From assembly GCA_937897585.1 (NCBI GenBank), contig CALCNY010000187.1:1-51751 (forward strand): 51,751 nucleotides of DNA. Direction: 5' to 3'. A program made the position numbers and the translations under genes. Source of the DNA: an uncultured Chitinophagaceae bacterium. Its GTDB lineage: Bacteria; Bacteroidota; Bacteroidia; Chitinophagales; Chitinophagaceae. The notes beneath the pieces are model-generated. The model worked only from the letters and a program-made list of their open reading frames with translations, made no database searches and was not told the origin of the DNA. The first letter of the stretch is position 1, and every line of letters starts with the position of its first letter. This document shows, one piece after another, positions 41,424-50,575 of this stretch.

Positions 41424-41648
41424 TCACTCCTCAAATAACTCCTTCATTTCCACTTGCAATGTTTTGCAGATTCTGAGTAATGATATTATTGATGTGTTGA
41501 TTTCTCCTCTTTCAATACGGCCCAACTGACGGTATTCGATTTCGGCTTCGTTTGCCAGACTTTCCATGGTAAACCCTTTTTCTTTTCTCTTCCTGCGTAG
41601 CGTTGCGCCTACTTTTTTAAGGTATTTGTCGTAGTCTTTTGAGTTCAT
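41424..41648 (-). CDS. XRE family transcriptional regulator
   Basis: The 74-residue product is essentially one helix-turn-helix domain (about residues 12-70). LRRKRKEKGFTMESLANEAE is the first helix pair, IEYRQLGRIERGEI the recognition helix, and the end packs as ISLLRICKTLQVEMKELFEE. Such single-domain regulators control restriction systems, mobile elements or their own gene; no target gene is adjacent. An inverted repeat 35 bases upstream probably serves as its own operator. Confidence 0.85.
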   Translation of the reverse strand: MNSKDYDKYLKKVGATLRRKRKEKGFTMESLANEAEIEYRQLGRIERGEINTSIISLLRICKTLQVEMKELFEE

Positions 41649-41682
41649 ACAACGAAACTCAAAATAAACTCATAAAAAAATT

Positions 41683-41698
41683 AGGTCAGATATGACCT
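41683..41698. promoter_or_regulatory. Candidate operator of the XRE regulator
   Basis: AGGTCA-GATA-TGACCT is a perfect 6-bp inverted repeat upstream of the XRE start codon, the size and position expected for autorepression by a small HTH dimer. Confidence 0.45.
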
Positions 41699-42092
41699 CT
41701 TCTGTATATTTGTTTTCCATTTAAATTAAAATAATGGACCTATTAAGGGTTTATCGTTTTTATTAAATGTAAAATCTAAAATATCCTCCCCCAAAAACCT
41801 CGGGGCAAATGATGTAGTGAATCGGATTTTGAAACCCCAAAAATATCTGTGTTTTAAAGTACAATTCAAAATGTTTTAACTATAACAAGTTTTAGATATT
41901 TTGAATAAAAAGAATAATCAGTTGGGTAAAAAGGTTTTTTGAATATCCAATGTAAAATATCCAATGTAAAATGTAAAAGTGGGATTTAGTACCACAATTG
42001 AAATTTAAAACTTAACATCAAACAAATAACGCCAAACGCCAAACAAGCGCAGCGGCCAAACACCAAACAATAAACCATAAACATTTTCTTTT
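41699..42092. repeat. Gene-free stretch with AATGTAAAAT module and CCAAACACCAAAC runs
   Basis: No gene is visible. At 41943-41988 the module TATCCAATGTAAAATATCC, AATGTAAAATGTAAAAGTGG, GATTTAG recurs. From about 42010 to 42081 the DNA is A/C-rich with repeated CAAACA, CCAAACG and CCAAACAATAAACC words, similar to 22628-22650 and to the A/C-rich insert in the NadR-like gene. Confidence 0.6.
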
Positions 42093-45000
42093 ATGAAAAA
42101 GCTCCTTTTTGTTCTACTCATCCTATCAGTAGTAACTTCTTACGCTCAAATTCCTTCTTACGTTCCTACAAATGGCCTAGTAGGCTACTGGCCGTTTAAT
42201 GGAAATGCAAATGATGAAAGTGGTAATGGAAATAATGGAACGGTAAATGGAGCAATGTTGACTACAGATAGGTTTGGAAATCTGGGGAAGGCCTATAGCT
42301 TTGATGGAATTAGTAATGATATTACAATTGCCAATTCAAGTAGTTTATCTAGTATGACTAGTATCACTATTTCTGCTTGGTTTAATGTTAGTCAATGGGA
42401 CATTGTGAATAGCCAAGGCTGGTTTCCGATATTATCAAAAACAAATTCTTCTTCATATGGGAAATATCGAATAGGAGCTTTCACAAGCGTTAGTGGTGCT
42501 CCTTCATTTTATGGAAATTTAGGAACAAATGCAACTGGCATTAGTCAAAATAATCTTTATTCTTTGAATCAATGGTATCAAATTGTGATGACAATATCAA
42601 ACGGTAATTCTAGTATTTATTTGAATGGCACGGAAATTTTCAATGGTGCAACAACTGCAACAGGATGGAATACAACTGATAATTTGCCACTATTAATAGG
42701 TAAAGATATTCCTGGGATTGTCGATTATGCAAACGGAAAGATTGATGATATTGCTATTTGGGATCGTGCACTATCCACACAAGAAGTTTCTAATTTATAC
42801 TCATCTTCCGCTCCCTGCATCGCAAACATCACCACCCCCGATACCACTATCTGCAAAGGCTCATCTGTTACCTTAAATGCAGCAGCAGTAAGCCCTGCAT
42901 CCGTAACAGATATCAACGGCAATACTTACCCTTCAGTAAACATCGGCTCACAAACCTGGATGCAGAAAAACTTAAACGTAAGCAAATATAAAAACGGAGA
43001 TATCATACCTCAAGTAACTGACTCTGCTACTTGGCGCAATCTTACAACTGGTGCATGGTGCTGGTATAATAACGATAGTGCCAACTATGCTTCCAAAGGT
43101 AAATTGTACAACTGGTATGCTGTAAATGATGCAAGAGGTATCGCTCCTGATGGCTGGCATGTTCCAACTGATGGCGAGTGGAATAAGATGATTAAATTTT
43201 TAGATCCGCTGGCAGATACAGTTTGCGGTGGTTGTGTACAAAGTTCATTGGCCGGTGGTGCACTCAAACAAACCGGTACCACTAACTGGGCGTCACCTAA
43301 TGGCGGTGCCACTAATTCAAGCAATTTCAACGCTATCTCTGCGGGTATTCGTGATGGTAGATTCTTAAATCCAACTACCAACGCATACTGGTGGAGTGCT
43401 ACTACCAATCCGGCGAACCTAACACCTGCTGCCTGGTCGCATACTGTTGGCTCAAGTGATGGCAACGAGGCAAGAATCAGTAATGTAAAATTCAACGGTT
43501 ATTCTGTAAGAACCGTTCGCAATACGCCTACTTATCTTTGGTCAACCGGTGCTACTACTCAAAGTATTTCTGTTAGTCCAACAAGAACTACCACTTACTA
43601 TGTAACCGTTAGCGATGGTGTTAATTCATGCACAGATAGTGTTACCGTTACAGTTTCGGGTATTGTTAACAGTGATACTACTATTTGTAGAGGCGCAACT
43701 GTTACATTAGGCGCGGCTACTGTAAACGTACCAAGCTCGGATGTAAGTGGTAATGCTTATTCAAGTGTTAATATCGGTTCACAAACATGGAGCAGTAAAA
43801 ACTTAACTGCTTCAAAATATAAAAATGGAGATGTAATTCCTCAAGTAACGGATTCGGCTACATGGCGTAATCTTACTACCGGTGCATGGTGCTGGTTTAA
43901 TAACGACAGTGCTACTTATTCAGCAGCCGGTAAATTATACAACTGGTATGCAGTAAATGATGCAAGAGGTATCGCTCCTGATGGATGGCATGTTCCTACA
44001 GATGCAGAGTGGAATAAGATGATAAAATATTTAGATCCTTTGGCTGATACTGTTTGCGGCGGTTGTGCACAAAGCACATTGGCAGGCGGTGCGTTAAAAC
44101 AAACAGGCACAACAAATTGGTTAACTCCAAATGGAGGCGCTACCAACTCAAGTGGTTTCAATGCTATTGCTTCGGGTATCCGTGATGGTTCGTTCTTAAA
44201 TGCAAGAACAAATGCATATTGGTGGAGTGCTACTACTAATACGGCAAATACAACACCTGCTGCTTGGTCTCATGCTATTGGTTCAAGCGATGCCAATGAA
44301 GCCAGAATTAGTAATGTAAAATCAAATGGTTATTCTGTAAGGTTCGTAAGAAATGCTACAACCTATTTATGGTCAACAGGAGCCACTACACAAACCATTT
44401 CAGTTTCACCAACTGTTACCACTACTTACTATTGCACCATCAACAATGGTTATTCAACTTGTACCGATAGTGTGAAAGTATACGTAAACACTGCAGTACC
44501 ATCAGCACCTACAGCCATCACTGGAGCAACAGATATTTGTTCATATTTTACAAGTCCAACAGTTGCTACAAGTAGTGCGGTAACTTACACAGCGGCCGTT
44601 GCAACGAACACGCTTTCTTATAACTGGACAGTACCTGCAGGAGTTACTCTTGTAAGTGGTCAAGGAACAAATAGCATCACAGTAACTTTTGCTTCTACTT
44701 TTGTTTCAGGAGCCATTGCAGTTAATTCGGTTAACGCTTGTGGTAGCAGTACCGCAGCCAGATCATTAACCGTTTACAAAAGAGTAGCTGCTATTCCGGG
44801 TGTAATTCAAAAAGAATTTACACCAACATCTATAGTAGCCGTTACCAACGTAACCGGTCTGGTTTCAGAAACTTACAGAATTAAAAAAGTATTATACGCT
44901 ACTTCTTATAACTGGTCGATGAATCAGGGAACAAATGCTACTATTTCGCACATCAATCCTTCCGGCGTCAATGATACGGCAGTAATTGTAACCTTTGCGA

Positions 45001-45998
45001 ATTGCTTCTCAAGAGATACGCTTTCTGTAAAAGCGGTTACGCCATGCTCGGTGAGTACTTCCAGAACAGCAATACTGTATGCTTATTCAACACCGGCTGC
45101 TGTTGCAGGCATTACAACAGTTGGCGGTAATTTCGCCACTTGTATCGGTGTCAACAAAACGTTTACGGCTGTACGCGGAACACCTACAACTTTACAGGCG
45201 CCTATTGCTTCTTTCCGCTGGACAATACCTGTAAATACAACAATTGTTTCGGCAACTTCGGATAGTGCAAGCATTACCGTTAGTTTCAATGCAGGTTATA
45301 CCGGTGGTAGCATCAGTGCCAAAGGGGTTAGCTCTTGTGGTACTATCGGCACAACAGCTTCAACGGCTATTTTACAATTCTTGCCTCCGGGTGTCTTGAG
45401 TATAGCCTCAAGCACAGGCTCTTACAATGCCTGTATCGGCAATAGTGTAACGTATTCTGCTTTGGTGAGCGCGCCTACAACCAGTCAGGTGGCTGCCAGT
45501 GTGTTCCGTTGGACCAAGCCTAACAACACTACAATTATCAGCGCCGTTGCTGATAGTTCAACAATCACCTTACAATTCAACACCGGATATATAGGAGGAA
45601 CATTGTCTGTAAAAGGACAAACTTCTTGTGGAACTTTGGGAACAGCTAAAAACCAAACGCTAACGCATAGTGGCTGTGCAGCAGGTACGAAGATGAGTGT
45701 GCCGGTTACAACAACAGCCAATTCATTTGAGGTGAGTTTGTATCCAAATCCGTCGGCAGGAGAATTTAAGCTTCTCGTTAATCTCGTTGGTGGAAAAACA
45801 CCAACGATGGCAACACCAACGAGGGAAGCAACGAAAGCCATTGTAAAAGTCATTGATATTCAAGGTAGACTTATGAAATCATTCGAATGCAACGCCAACC
45901 AAGTAACAGCTTTGGGTAACGAATTAAAACCAGGTGTGTACATGGTGGAAGTGAGAATGGGTAATGAGGTGAAGACGGTGAGGGCAGTGAGGTTTTAA
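42093..45998 (+). CDS. Large secreted T9SS protein: LamG-like, two FISUMP modules, PKD-like repeats
   Basis: The 1301-residue product has a signal peptide (about residues 1-19) and a LamG/concanavalin-like domain (about 25-240, starting GLVGYWPFNGNANDESGNGN). Two near-identical units of 278 codons follow (about 250-527 and 528-800). Each is a FISUMP (TIGR02145) module (SVNIGSQTW, KLYNWYAVNDARGIAPDGWH, EWNKMIK, AYWWSATTN) plus a short Ig/PKD-like strand set (YLWSTGATTQ). PKD-like repeats run from about 805 to 1195. A type IX sorting domain begins at about 1215 (SLYPNPSAGEF) and ends in a basic VRAVRF. The protein is predicted to be exported by T9SS and attached or released at the surface; adhesion or glycan binding is inferred. 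Confidence 0.85.
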   Translation: MKKLLFVLLILSVVTSYAQIPSYVPTNGLVGYWPFNGNANDESGNGNNGTVNGAMLTTDRFGNLGKAYSFDGISNDITIANSSSLSSMTSITISAWFNVSQWDIVNSQGWFPILSKTNSSSYGKYRIGAFTSVSGAPSFYGNLGTNATGISQNNLYSLNQWYQIVMTISNGNSSIYLNGTEIFNGATTATGWNTTDNLPLLIGKDIPGIVDYANGKIDDIAIWDRALSTQEVSNLYSSSAPCIANITTPDTTICKGSSVTLNAAAVSPASVTDINGNTYPSVNIGSQTWMQKNLNVSKYKNGDIIPQVTDSATWRNLTTGAWCWYNNDSANYASKGKLYNWYAVNDARGIAPDGWHVPTDGEWNKMIKFLDPLADTVCGGCVQSSLAGGALKQTGTTNWASPNGGATNSSNFNAISAGIRDGRFLNPTTNAYWWSATTNPANLTPAAWSHTVGSSDGNEARISNVKFNGYSVRTVRNTPTYLWSTGATTQSISVSPTRTTTYYVTVSDGVNSCTDSVTVTVSGIVNSDTTICRGATVTLGAATVNVPSSDVSGNAYSSVNIGSQTWSSKNLTASKYKNGDVIPQVTDSATWRNLTTGAWCWFNNDSATYSAAGKLYNWYAVNDARGIAPDGWHVPTDAEWNKMIKYLDPLADTVCGGCAQSTLAGGALKQTGTTNWLTPNGGATNSSGFNAIASGIRDGSFLNARTNAYWWSATTNTANTTPAAWSHAIGSSDANEARISNVKSNGYSVRFVRNATTYLWSTGATTQTISVSPTVTTTYYCTINNGYSTCTDSVKVYVNTAVPSAPTAITGATDICSYFTSPTVATSSAVTYTAAVATNTLSYNWTVPAGVTLVSGQGTNSITVTFASTFVSGAIAVNSVNACGSSTAARSLTVYKRVAAIPGVIQKEFTPTSIVAVTNVTGLVSETYRIKKVLYATSYNWSMNQGTNATISHINPSGVNDTAVIVTFANCFSRDTLSVKAVTPCSVSTSRTAILYAYSTPAAVAGITTVGGNFATCIGVNKTFTAVRGTPTTLQAPIASFRWTIPVNTTIVSATSDSASITVSFNAGYTGGSISAKGVSSCGTIGTTASTAILQFLPPGVLSIASSTGSYNACIGNSVTYSALVSAPTTSQVAASVFRWTKPNNTTIISAVADSSTITLQFNTGYIGGTLSVKGQTSCGTLGTAKNQTLTHSGCAAGTKMSVPVTTTANSFEVSLYPNPSAGEFKLLVNLVGGKTPTMATPTREATKAIVKVIDIQGRLMKSFECNANQVTALGNELKPGVYMVEVRMGNEVKTVRAVRF
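45784..45823 (+). repeat. Inverted repeat inserted in the T9SS sorting domain
   Basis: TCGTTGGTG-GAAAAA-CACCAACGA forms a perfect 9-bp stem, and a further CACCAACGAG follows at 45814. In frame it encodes about 14 residues around GGKTPTMATPTREAT (1239-1253 region), placed between two strands of the sorting domain where homologues usually have a short turn. Confidence 0.6.
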
Positions 45999-46492
45999 AA
46001 AGCCCCCTCAATCCCCCGAAGGGGGAAGTTCATCGGTGCGAAAGAGATAATCTAGCAATACATAATTAAAGTCCCCCTTCGGGGGATTTAGGGGGCAATA
46101 TCTTCGGCAAGAAGGGCGGTTTTTGCTTTTGTTGGTCTTATGACCAACAAAAAAAGAAGGCACAAAGATTCACAAAGTCGATAATTCTGATTGCTCCCCT
46201 CTCATTCAGGAGAGGGGTTGGGGGTGAGGTTTTTCAATCCATGAGAGAATAATCATTTCATATCCTAAATCCCACTTTTACCCCGAGGTATCGGGGCAGG
46301 CTATTCATTATTTAATATTTTACATTCTACATTTCCTCCCCAATTGGGGGTGAGGTTTTTTCAATTCATGAGAGAATAATCATTTCATTTCCTAAATCCC
46401 ACTTTTACCCCGAGGTATCGGGGCAGGCTATTCATCATTTAATATTTTACATTCTACATTTCCTCCCCCTTCGGGGGATCTAGGGGGCCACC
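45999..46492. repeat. Mosaic repeat with ~127-bp tandem duplication and facing palindromic elements
   Basis: A plus-oriented element (GCCCCCTCAATCCCCC) starts three bases after the previous stop codon, and a minus-oriented one lies at 46060-46097. Next come the GTTGGTC-TTAT-GACCAAC hairpin (46131-46148), CAAAGATTCACAAAGTCG (46161), TGATTGCTCCCCTCTCATT, and two tandem copies of about 127 bp (46221-46346 and 46347-46473). Each copy contains GGGGTGAGG, ATGAGAGAATAATCATTTCA, TTTTACCCCGAGGTATCGGG and TTTAATATTTTACATTC. The last element (46466-46492) supplies the birA stop codon. Confidence 0.8.
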
Positions 46493-47223
46493 ACCCATTC
46501 CACCTCCCCAAAATTAAACTTCCTTTCCACCTCATCTTGGGTAATTAATTGTCCTTCGGAGCTTACTTCAACTATAGCAGTATCAAAAAGTTCATCATTT
46601 TGTTTCATTTTCACCGTTTGACCACTTAAATACAACGCCTCATTATAGGCTTTCATGATTTCTTCGGTGTTCAACTCTTGTAAAGAGTCGATATAATCTA
46701 CAATATGTTTTCTGAGATGTCTGGCTAATAATTCAGGATTATAAGTCTTTTCGGTAATTTGTTTTAAAGAGATTGGAATCCGTTGCATTTCCGGAAATCC
46801 AATTTGGTTGACATTGATGCCAATTCCAATCACCGCCCAATTCCATGACTTACCTCGAAAATTGTTTTCTATCAATATGCCGCCTGCCTTTCTGTCACGT
46901 ATAAAGAGATCGTTGGGCCATTTGATGTTAACTTTTTCTGAAACAATTCTTTCCAAAAATTGCTTACAGGCCAGCGAAATACAGGCATTGAAAAGAAATG
47001 GTTGTGTTGAAAATGCCGCCGGAGGTACGATAATCACACTCATCAGAATATTTTCACCCGGTTGGCTGTGCCAGCTTTTGAAACGCTGCCCTTTACCCGC
47101 AGTTTGTCCATTGGCAAAAAATCCCATACCGTGACTCGCCAATCCTGCATGAATTTGTGCCATGGCATAGTTGTTGGTACTATCAACAATATTAAGACAT
47201 TGAAAAACTAAGTTTGATTCCAT
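46480..47223 (-). CDS. birA: Biotin--[acetyl-CoA-carboxylase] ligase
   Basis: From the ATG at 47223, preceded by AAAAGGA, the product has 247 residues and lacks the N-terminal DNA-binding domain of E. coli BirA, so it is a ligase only. It activates biotin with ATP and transfers it to the biotin carrier protein. Motifs are STNNYAMAQI, AGKGQRFKSWHSQPGENILM (the biotinyl-AMP loop), IKWPNDLFI with the KWPND signature, and KAGGILIEN with the catalytic Lys. A longer reading frame upstream (to 47475) overlaps the rsfS start and is not likely used. The last Ala-Pro and the TAG stop lie in a palindromic element. Confidence 0.93.
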   Translation of the reverse strand: MESNLVFQCLNIVDSTNNYAMAQIHAGLASHGMGFFANGQTAGKGQRFKSWHSQPGENILMSVIIVPPAAFSTQPFLFNACISLACKQFLERIVSEKVNIKWPNDLFIRDRKAGGILIENNFRGKSWNWAVIGIGINVNQIGFPEMQRIPISLKQITEKTYNPELLARHLRKHIVDYIDSLQELNTEEIMKAYNEALYLSGQTVKMKQNDELFDTAIVEVSSEGQLITQDEVERKFNFGEVEWVVAP

Positions 47224-47383
47224 TTCCTTTTGATAAGAAAGAAGTAGTACTTTTGAGATATTATGCAAGCTATGAAAAATTAGCTGGATATGAAATAAAA
47301 AAAGAATCTGTTTTCTCCCTTCTGAAATTATTATTTCCCGAAGTGCAGTTTTACAGGTCAACCCAAAAATTAAATTAACTGAT

Positions 47384-47785
47384 TTGAGCAATTTGAATGT
47401 ATTGAACAGCCGTAAAAAAGGCCAGACAAGATTAACCCGGAACAGCAAACTCTTTAAAGTTATCATCAACGCCATTCAGGACAAAAAAGGTGAAAACATC
47501 GTCAGTCTGGATTTGAGAAAAATTCCCGAAGCCGTATCAGATTTCTTTATCATTTGCCAGGCCAGCAACAATAACCAGCTTCGCGCCATTGCCGACAACA
47601 TAGAAAAAGAAGTGAAAGAAAAATGTGATGAAAATCCTTTCAAACACGAAGGCAGACAAGCCGAACAGTGGATTCTCATTGATTACGTAGACATCGTAGT
47701 ACATATCATGTTGCCCGAACCCAGAAAATTCTATCAGCTGGAAGAACTCTGGAGCGACGCCTCTTCAATGGAACACAACAATTAA
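47384..47785 (+). CDS. rsfS: Ribosomal silencing factor RsfS
   Basis: The 133-residue product is of the Iojap/RsfS family (PF02410), which binds uL14 on the large subunit and blocks joining with the small subunit when nutrients are limiting. The core reads VIINAIQDKKGENIVSLDLR, then VSDFFIICQASNNNQLRAIA, EGRQAEQWILIDYVDIVVHI and FYQLEELWSDA. No ATG is near; TTG at 47384 is the probable start, with later TTG codons possible. It is divergent from birA and lies 33 bases upstream of ftsH, probably in the same transcript. Confidence 0.92.
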   Translation: MSNLNVLNSRKKGQTRLTRNSKLFKVIINAIQDKKGENIVSLDLRKIPEAVSDFFIICQASNNNQLRAIADNIEKEVKEKCDENPFKHEGRQAEQWILIDYVDIVVHIMLPEPRKFYQLEELWSDASSMEHNN

Positions 47786-47818
47786 TCTAACCCTAAATAA
47801 AATCAAAGAAAATATTTT

Positions 47819-49906
47819 ATGAGCCAATCAAATAACAAAAACACACCACAAGGAAACATACCCCCGATGGGCGACGATCCTCAAAAAAAGAAAAGCAAGT
47901 TCAACATTTACTGGATTTATGGTTTCATATTTCTGCTGATCATTACTTTCAATTTTTTCAGACATGTGAACAGCACCGGCATCGAAACCGATCAGCAGAA
48001 ATTTTACGAAATGCTGAAACAAGGCGATGTTGAGGAAATCAAAACCATCAGAAATAAAAAACTGGTAAGGGTTTTCCTCAATTCCGACAGTTTAAAAAAC
48101 AAATCAGCTGTTTACTCTCAATTGCTTTTTGATAAATTGGATAAAACCAAATACGAAGCTGCAAAAAAAATAAGTGCGCCAAACCCTCAATTGTATTTCA
48201 GTATCATAGACGACAAAACATTTTCAAACCAGATTGGAAAATTTTACGAACAAAATCCTACTGTGAGGCAAGTTCCCGATAAACCTGATGATGAAGGTGA
48301 AGTGTTTGGCCAACTGATCAGCACCTTACTTCCTATCTTACTCATCGGTTTCATTTTTGTAATGATGATGCGTAAAGTTGGCGGTCCGGGTGGCGGAAAC
48401 GGACCGGGCGGAATTTTCAACATCGGTAAGTCTAAAGCTACGCTGTTTGAAAAAGGCACAAGAGTCAATATCAATTTCGGAGATGTCGCCGGCCTCGATG
48501 AAGCCAAAGTAGAAGTTATGGAAATTGTTGACTTTCTGAAAAATCCGAAAAAATATACAGCGCTGGGCGGTAAAATTCCAAAAGGAGCTTTACTGGTAGG
48601 CCCTCCGGGTACAGGTAAAACCTTGCTGGCAAAGGCTGTTGCAGGTGAAGCACAAGTTCCTTTCTTCAGCTTAAGCGGTAGTGATTTCGTGGAAATGTTT
48701 GTGGGCGTGGGTGCGAGCCGTGTAAGAGATTTATTCAAACAAGCTCGTGAAAAAGCACCTTGTATCATTTTCATTGATGAGATTGATGCGATTGGTCGTG
48801 CCAGAGGAAAGAATGTAATGATGAGCAACGACGAAAGAGAAAATACATTGAATCAATTGCTGGTTGAAATGGATGGTTTTGGTACCGATTTAGGCATCAT
48901 CATTTTAGCAGCAACTAACAGACCTGATGTATTGGATAATGCGTTGTTAAGACCAGGTCGTTTCGACAGACAAATCAGCATCGATCGTCCGGATTTAGTA
49001 GGTCGTGAAGCGATTTTCAAAGTGCATTTGATTCCTATCAAAACTTCACAGAAATTAGATATTCATAAACTGGCGGAACAAACACCAGGATTCGCCGGTG
49101 CGGACATTGCGAACGTTTGTAACGAAGCGGCTTTGATTGCAGCACGTAAGAATAAAGAAGCAGTTGACATGAGTGATTTCCAGGACGCCATCGACAGGGT
49201 TATCGGCGGATTGGAAAAGAAAAACAAAATCATCTCTCCGGAAGAAAAAGAAATCATTGCTTATCACGAAGCTGGTCATGCTATTTGCGGCTGGTATCTC
49301 GAGCATGCGTACCCGTTATTGAAGGTGACAATTGTACCAAGAGGCACTGCTGCTTTGGGATATGCGCAGTACACGCCTAAGGAGCAATATCTATATAACA
49401 CCGACCAATTGATTGATCAGATTTGTATGACACTTGGTGGTCGTGCCAGTGAAGATATTTTCTTCGGAAAAATCAGTACCGGCGCCAGCAATGATTTACA
49501 GCAAATCACCAAGATTGCTTACAGCATGGTTACTGTTTATGGTATGAATGATAAAGTGGGCAATATCAGTTATTATGATCCTGCTCAGGAAAATTATTTC
49601 ACTAAGCCATATAGCGAAGAAACAGGTAAAATGATTGATCATGAAGTGCGCAAACTGATTGATGAGGCCTATATCAAAACCAAAAAATTGCTTGAAGAAA
49701 AAAGAGGCGATGTTGAGAAACTGGCAAAAGAATTATTGATAAAAGAAGTGTTATTCAAAAGTGATGTGGAAGCTTTAATTGGTAAACGTCCTTTTGAAGA
49801 AAAGAAAATTCTTGATGTAGAAGAAGCTGTTGTCATTTCCGAAACACCAGCCCCAGCTGCTCCTTCGCAGGAAAATCCTGCTGAGGAAAACAACACTGGT
49901 GTTTAA
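47819..49906 (+). CDS. ftsH: ATP-dependent zinc metalloprotease FtsH
   Basis: The 695-residue product is an inner-membrane AAA+ protease that degrades misassembled membrane proteins and regulators. A Pro/Gln-rich N-terminus precedes TM1 (about residues 31-49), a periplasmic domain (about 50-160), TM2 (about 165-184) and a glycine-rich linker. The AAA module has Walker A GPPGTGKT (261-268) and Walker B IIFIDEID (317-324), with pore motif FVG near 294. The M41 peptidase has HEAGH (483-487) and the third zinc ligand Asp in the LGGRASEDIFF region. The long Ala/Pro/Glu-rich C-terminal tail is usual. A LUD-domain gene follows after 11 bases. Confidence 0.97.
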   Translation: MSQSNNKNTPQGNIPPMGDDPQKKKSKFNIYWIYGFIFLLIITFNFFRHVNSTGIETDQQKFYEMLKQGDVEEIKTIRNKKLVRVFLNSDSLKNKSAVYSQLLFDKLDKTKYEAAKKISAPNPQLYFSIIDDKTFSNQIGKFYEQNPTVRQVPDKPDDEGEVFGQLISTLLPILLIGFIFVMMMRKVGGPGGGNGPGGIFNIGKSKATLFEKGTRVNINFGDVAGLDEAKVEVMEIVDFLKNPKKYTALGGKIPKGALLVGPPGTGKTLLAKAVAGEAQVPFFSLSGSDFVEMFVGVGASRVRDLFKQAREKAPCIIFIDEIDAIGRARGKNVMMSNDERENTLNQLLVEMDGFGTDLGIIILAATNRPDVLDNALLRPGRFDRQISIDRPDLVGREAIFKVHLIPIKTSQKLDIHKLAEQTPGFAGADIANVCNEAALIAARKNKEAVDMSDFQDAIDRVIGGLEKKNKIISPEEKEIIAYHEAGHAICGWYLEHAYPLLKVTIVPRGTAALGYAQYTPKEQYLYNTDQLIDQICMTLGGRASEDIFFGKISTGASNDLQQITKIAYSMVTVYGMNDKVGNISYYDPAQENYFTKPYSEETGKMIDHEVRKLIDEAYIKTKKLLEEKRGDVEKLAKELLIKEVLFKSDVEALIGKRPFEEKKILDVEEAVVISETPAPAAPSQENPAEENNTGV

Positions 49907-49917
49907 ATAATAAACTG

Positions 49918-50547
49918 ATGGCCAATACAAAAGCTAAAGAGAATATTTTAAAAAAAATAAGGCAGGCACTGAGTAATCCGGTGCCTTTGCCTTTTCCTCA
50001 AAGTAATGGCACGCAGTCTGTTTTTAAATCGGCGCAGGAAGATGATGCAATTATTTTTGCTGAAGCTTTTGCAAAACTGCAGGGTAAATTCGTTTTTTGT
50101 CATGATGAATTGGAGATGGTCAAACATTTAGGTTCGCTCATAAAATCGAAAAACTGGACAAATATTTTCTGCAGGGAATCCAAATTGATTCCATTTATAC
50201 AAAGCATAGAATTGGAACCTTATGGCGACCTCGCTACCTGCGATGTGTCTGTTACCGGTTGCGAATATCTCGTGGCCCGCACCGGTACTATTGTGATGAG
50301 CAGCGCACAACAAAGCGGCAGAACTACCAGCGTGTATGCACCTGTACATATATGCATCGCATACACCAGCCAAATGGTGTATGACCTAAAAGAATCTTTA
50401 CAGTTTTTAAAAACGAAATATAAAAACAATTTGCCTTCACAAATTGCATTCGCCACCGGACCGAGCAGAACTGCCGACATTGAAAAAACTTTGGTTACCG
50501 GTGTTCACGGTCCAAAAGAAGTATATTGTTTCTTGATTGATTCTTGA
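49918..50547 (+). CDS. LUD domain-containing protein (LutC/YkgG family)
   Basis: The 209-residue product fits the LUD domain family (PF02589), whose LutC member takes part in L-lactate oxidation with LutA and LutB. Visible are the CEYLVARTGTIVMSSAQQSG segment, the VHICIAYTSQMVYDL strand and helix, and the ATGPSRTADIEKTLVTGVHG signature near the C-terminus. The lutA and lutB partners are absent, so lactate use is not supported by context. As in many Bacteroidota it follows ftsH closely and is probably co-transcribed with it. Its end overlaps no gene; the next start is 28 bases on. Confidence 0.88.
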   Translation: MANTKAKENILKKIRQALSNPVPLPFPQSNGTQSVFKSAQEDDAIIFAEAFAKLQGKFVFCHDELEMVKHLGSLIKSKNWTNIFCRESKLIPFIQSIELEPYGDLATCDVSVTGCEYLVARTGTIVMSSAQQSGRTTSVYAPVHICIAYTSQMVYDLKESLQFLKTKYKNNLPSQIAFATGPSRTADIEKTLVTGVHGPKEVYCFLIDS

Positions 50548-50575
50548 CAACAGGAATGGAATAACAATTTATAAA

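Noticed and set aside
41144..41529. Two plus-strand frames through the mosaic repeat and XRE gene
   Set aside because: They are made of repeat modules and the antisense of the XRE gene.
43085..43495. Minus-strand frames over the FISUMP units (also 43916-44161)
   Set aside because: They are shadows of the duplicated coding units and appear twice only because the units are duplicated.
47224..47475. 84-residue N-terminal extension of birA
   Set aside because: It has no helix-turn-helix, overlaps the divergent rsfS start and is low-complexity; the ATG with AAAAGGA at 47223 fits the family.
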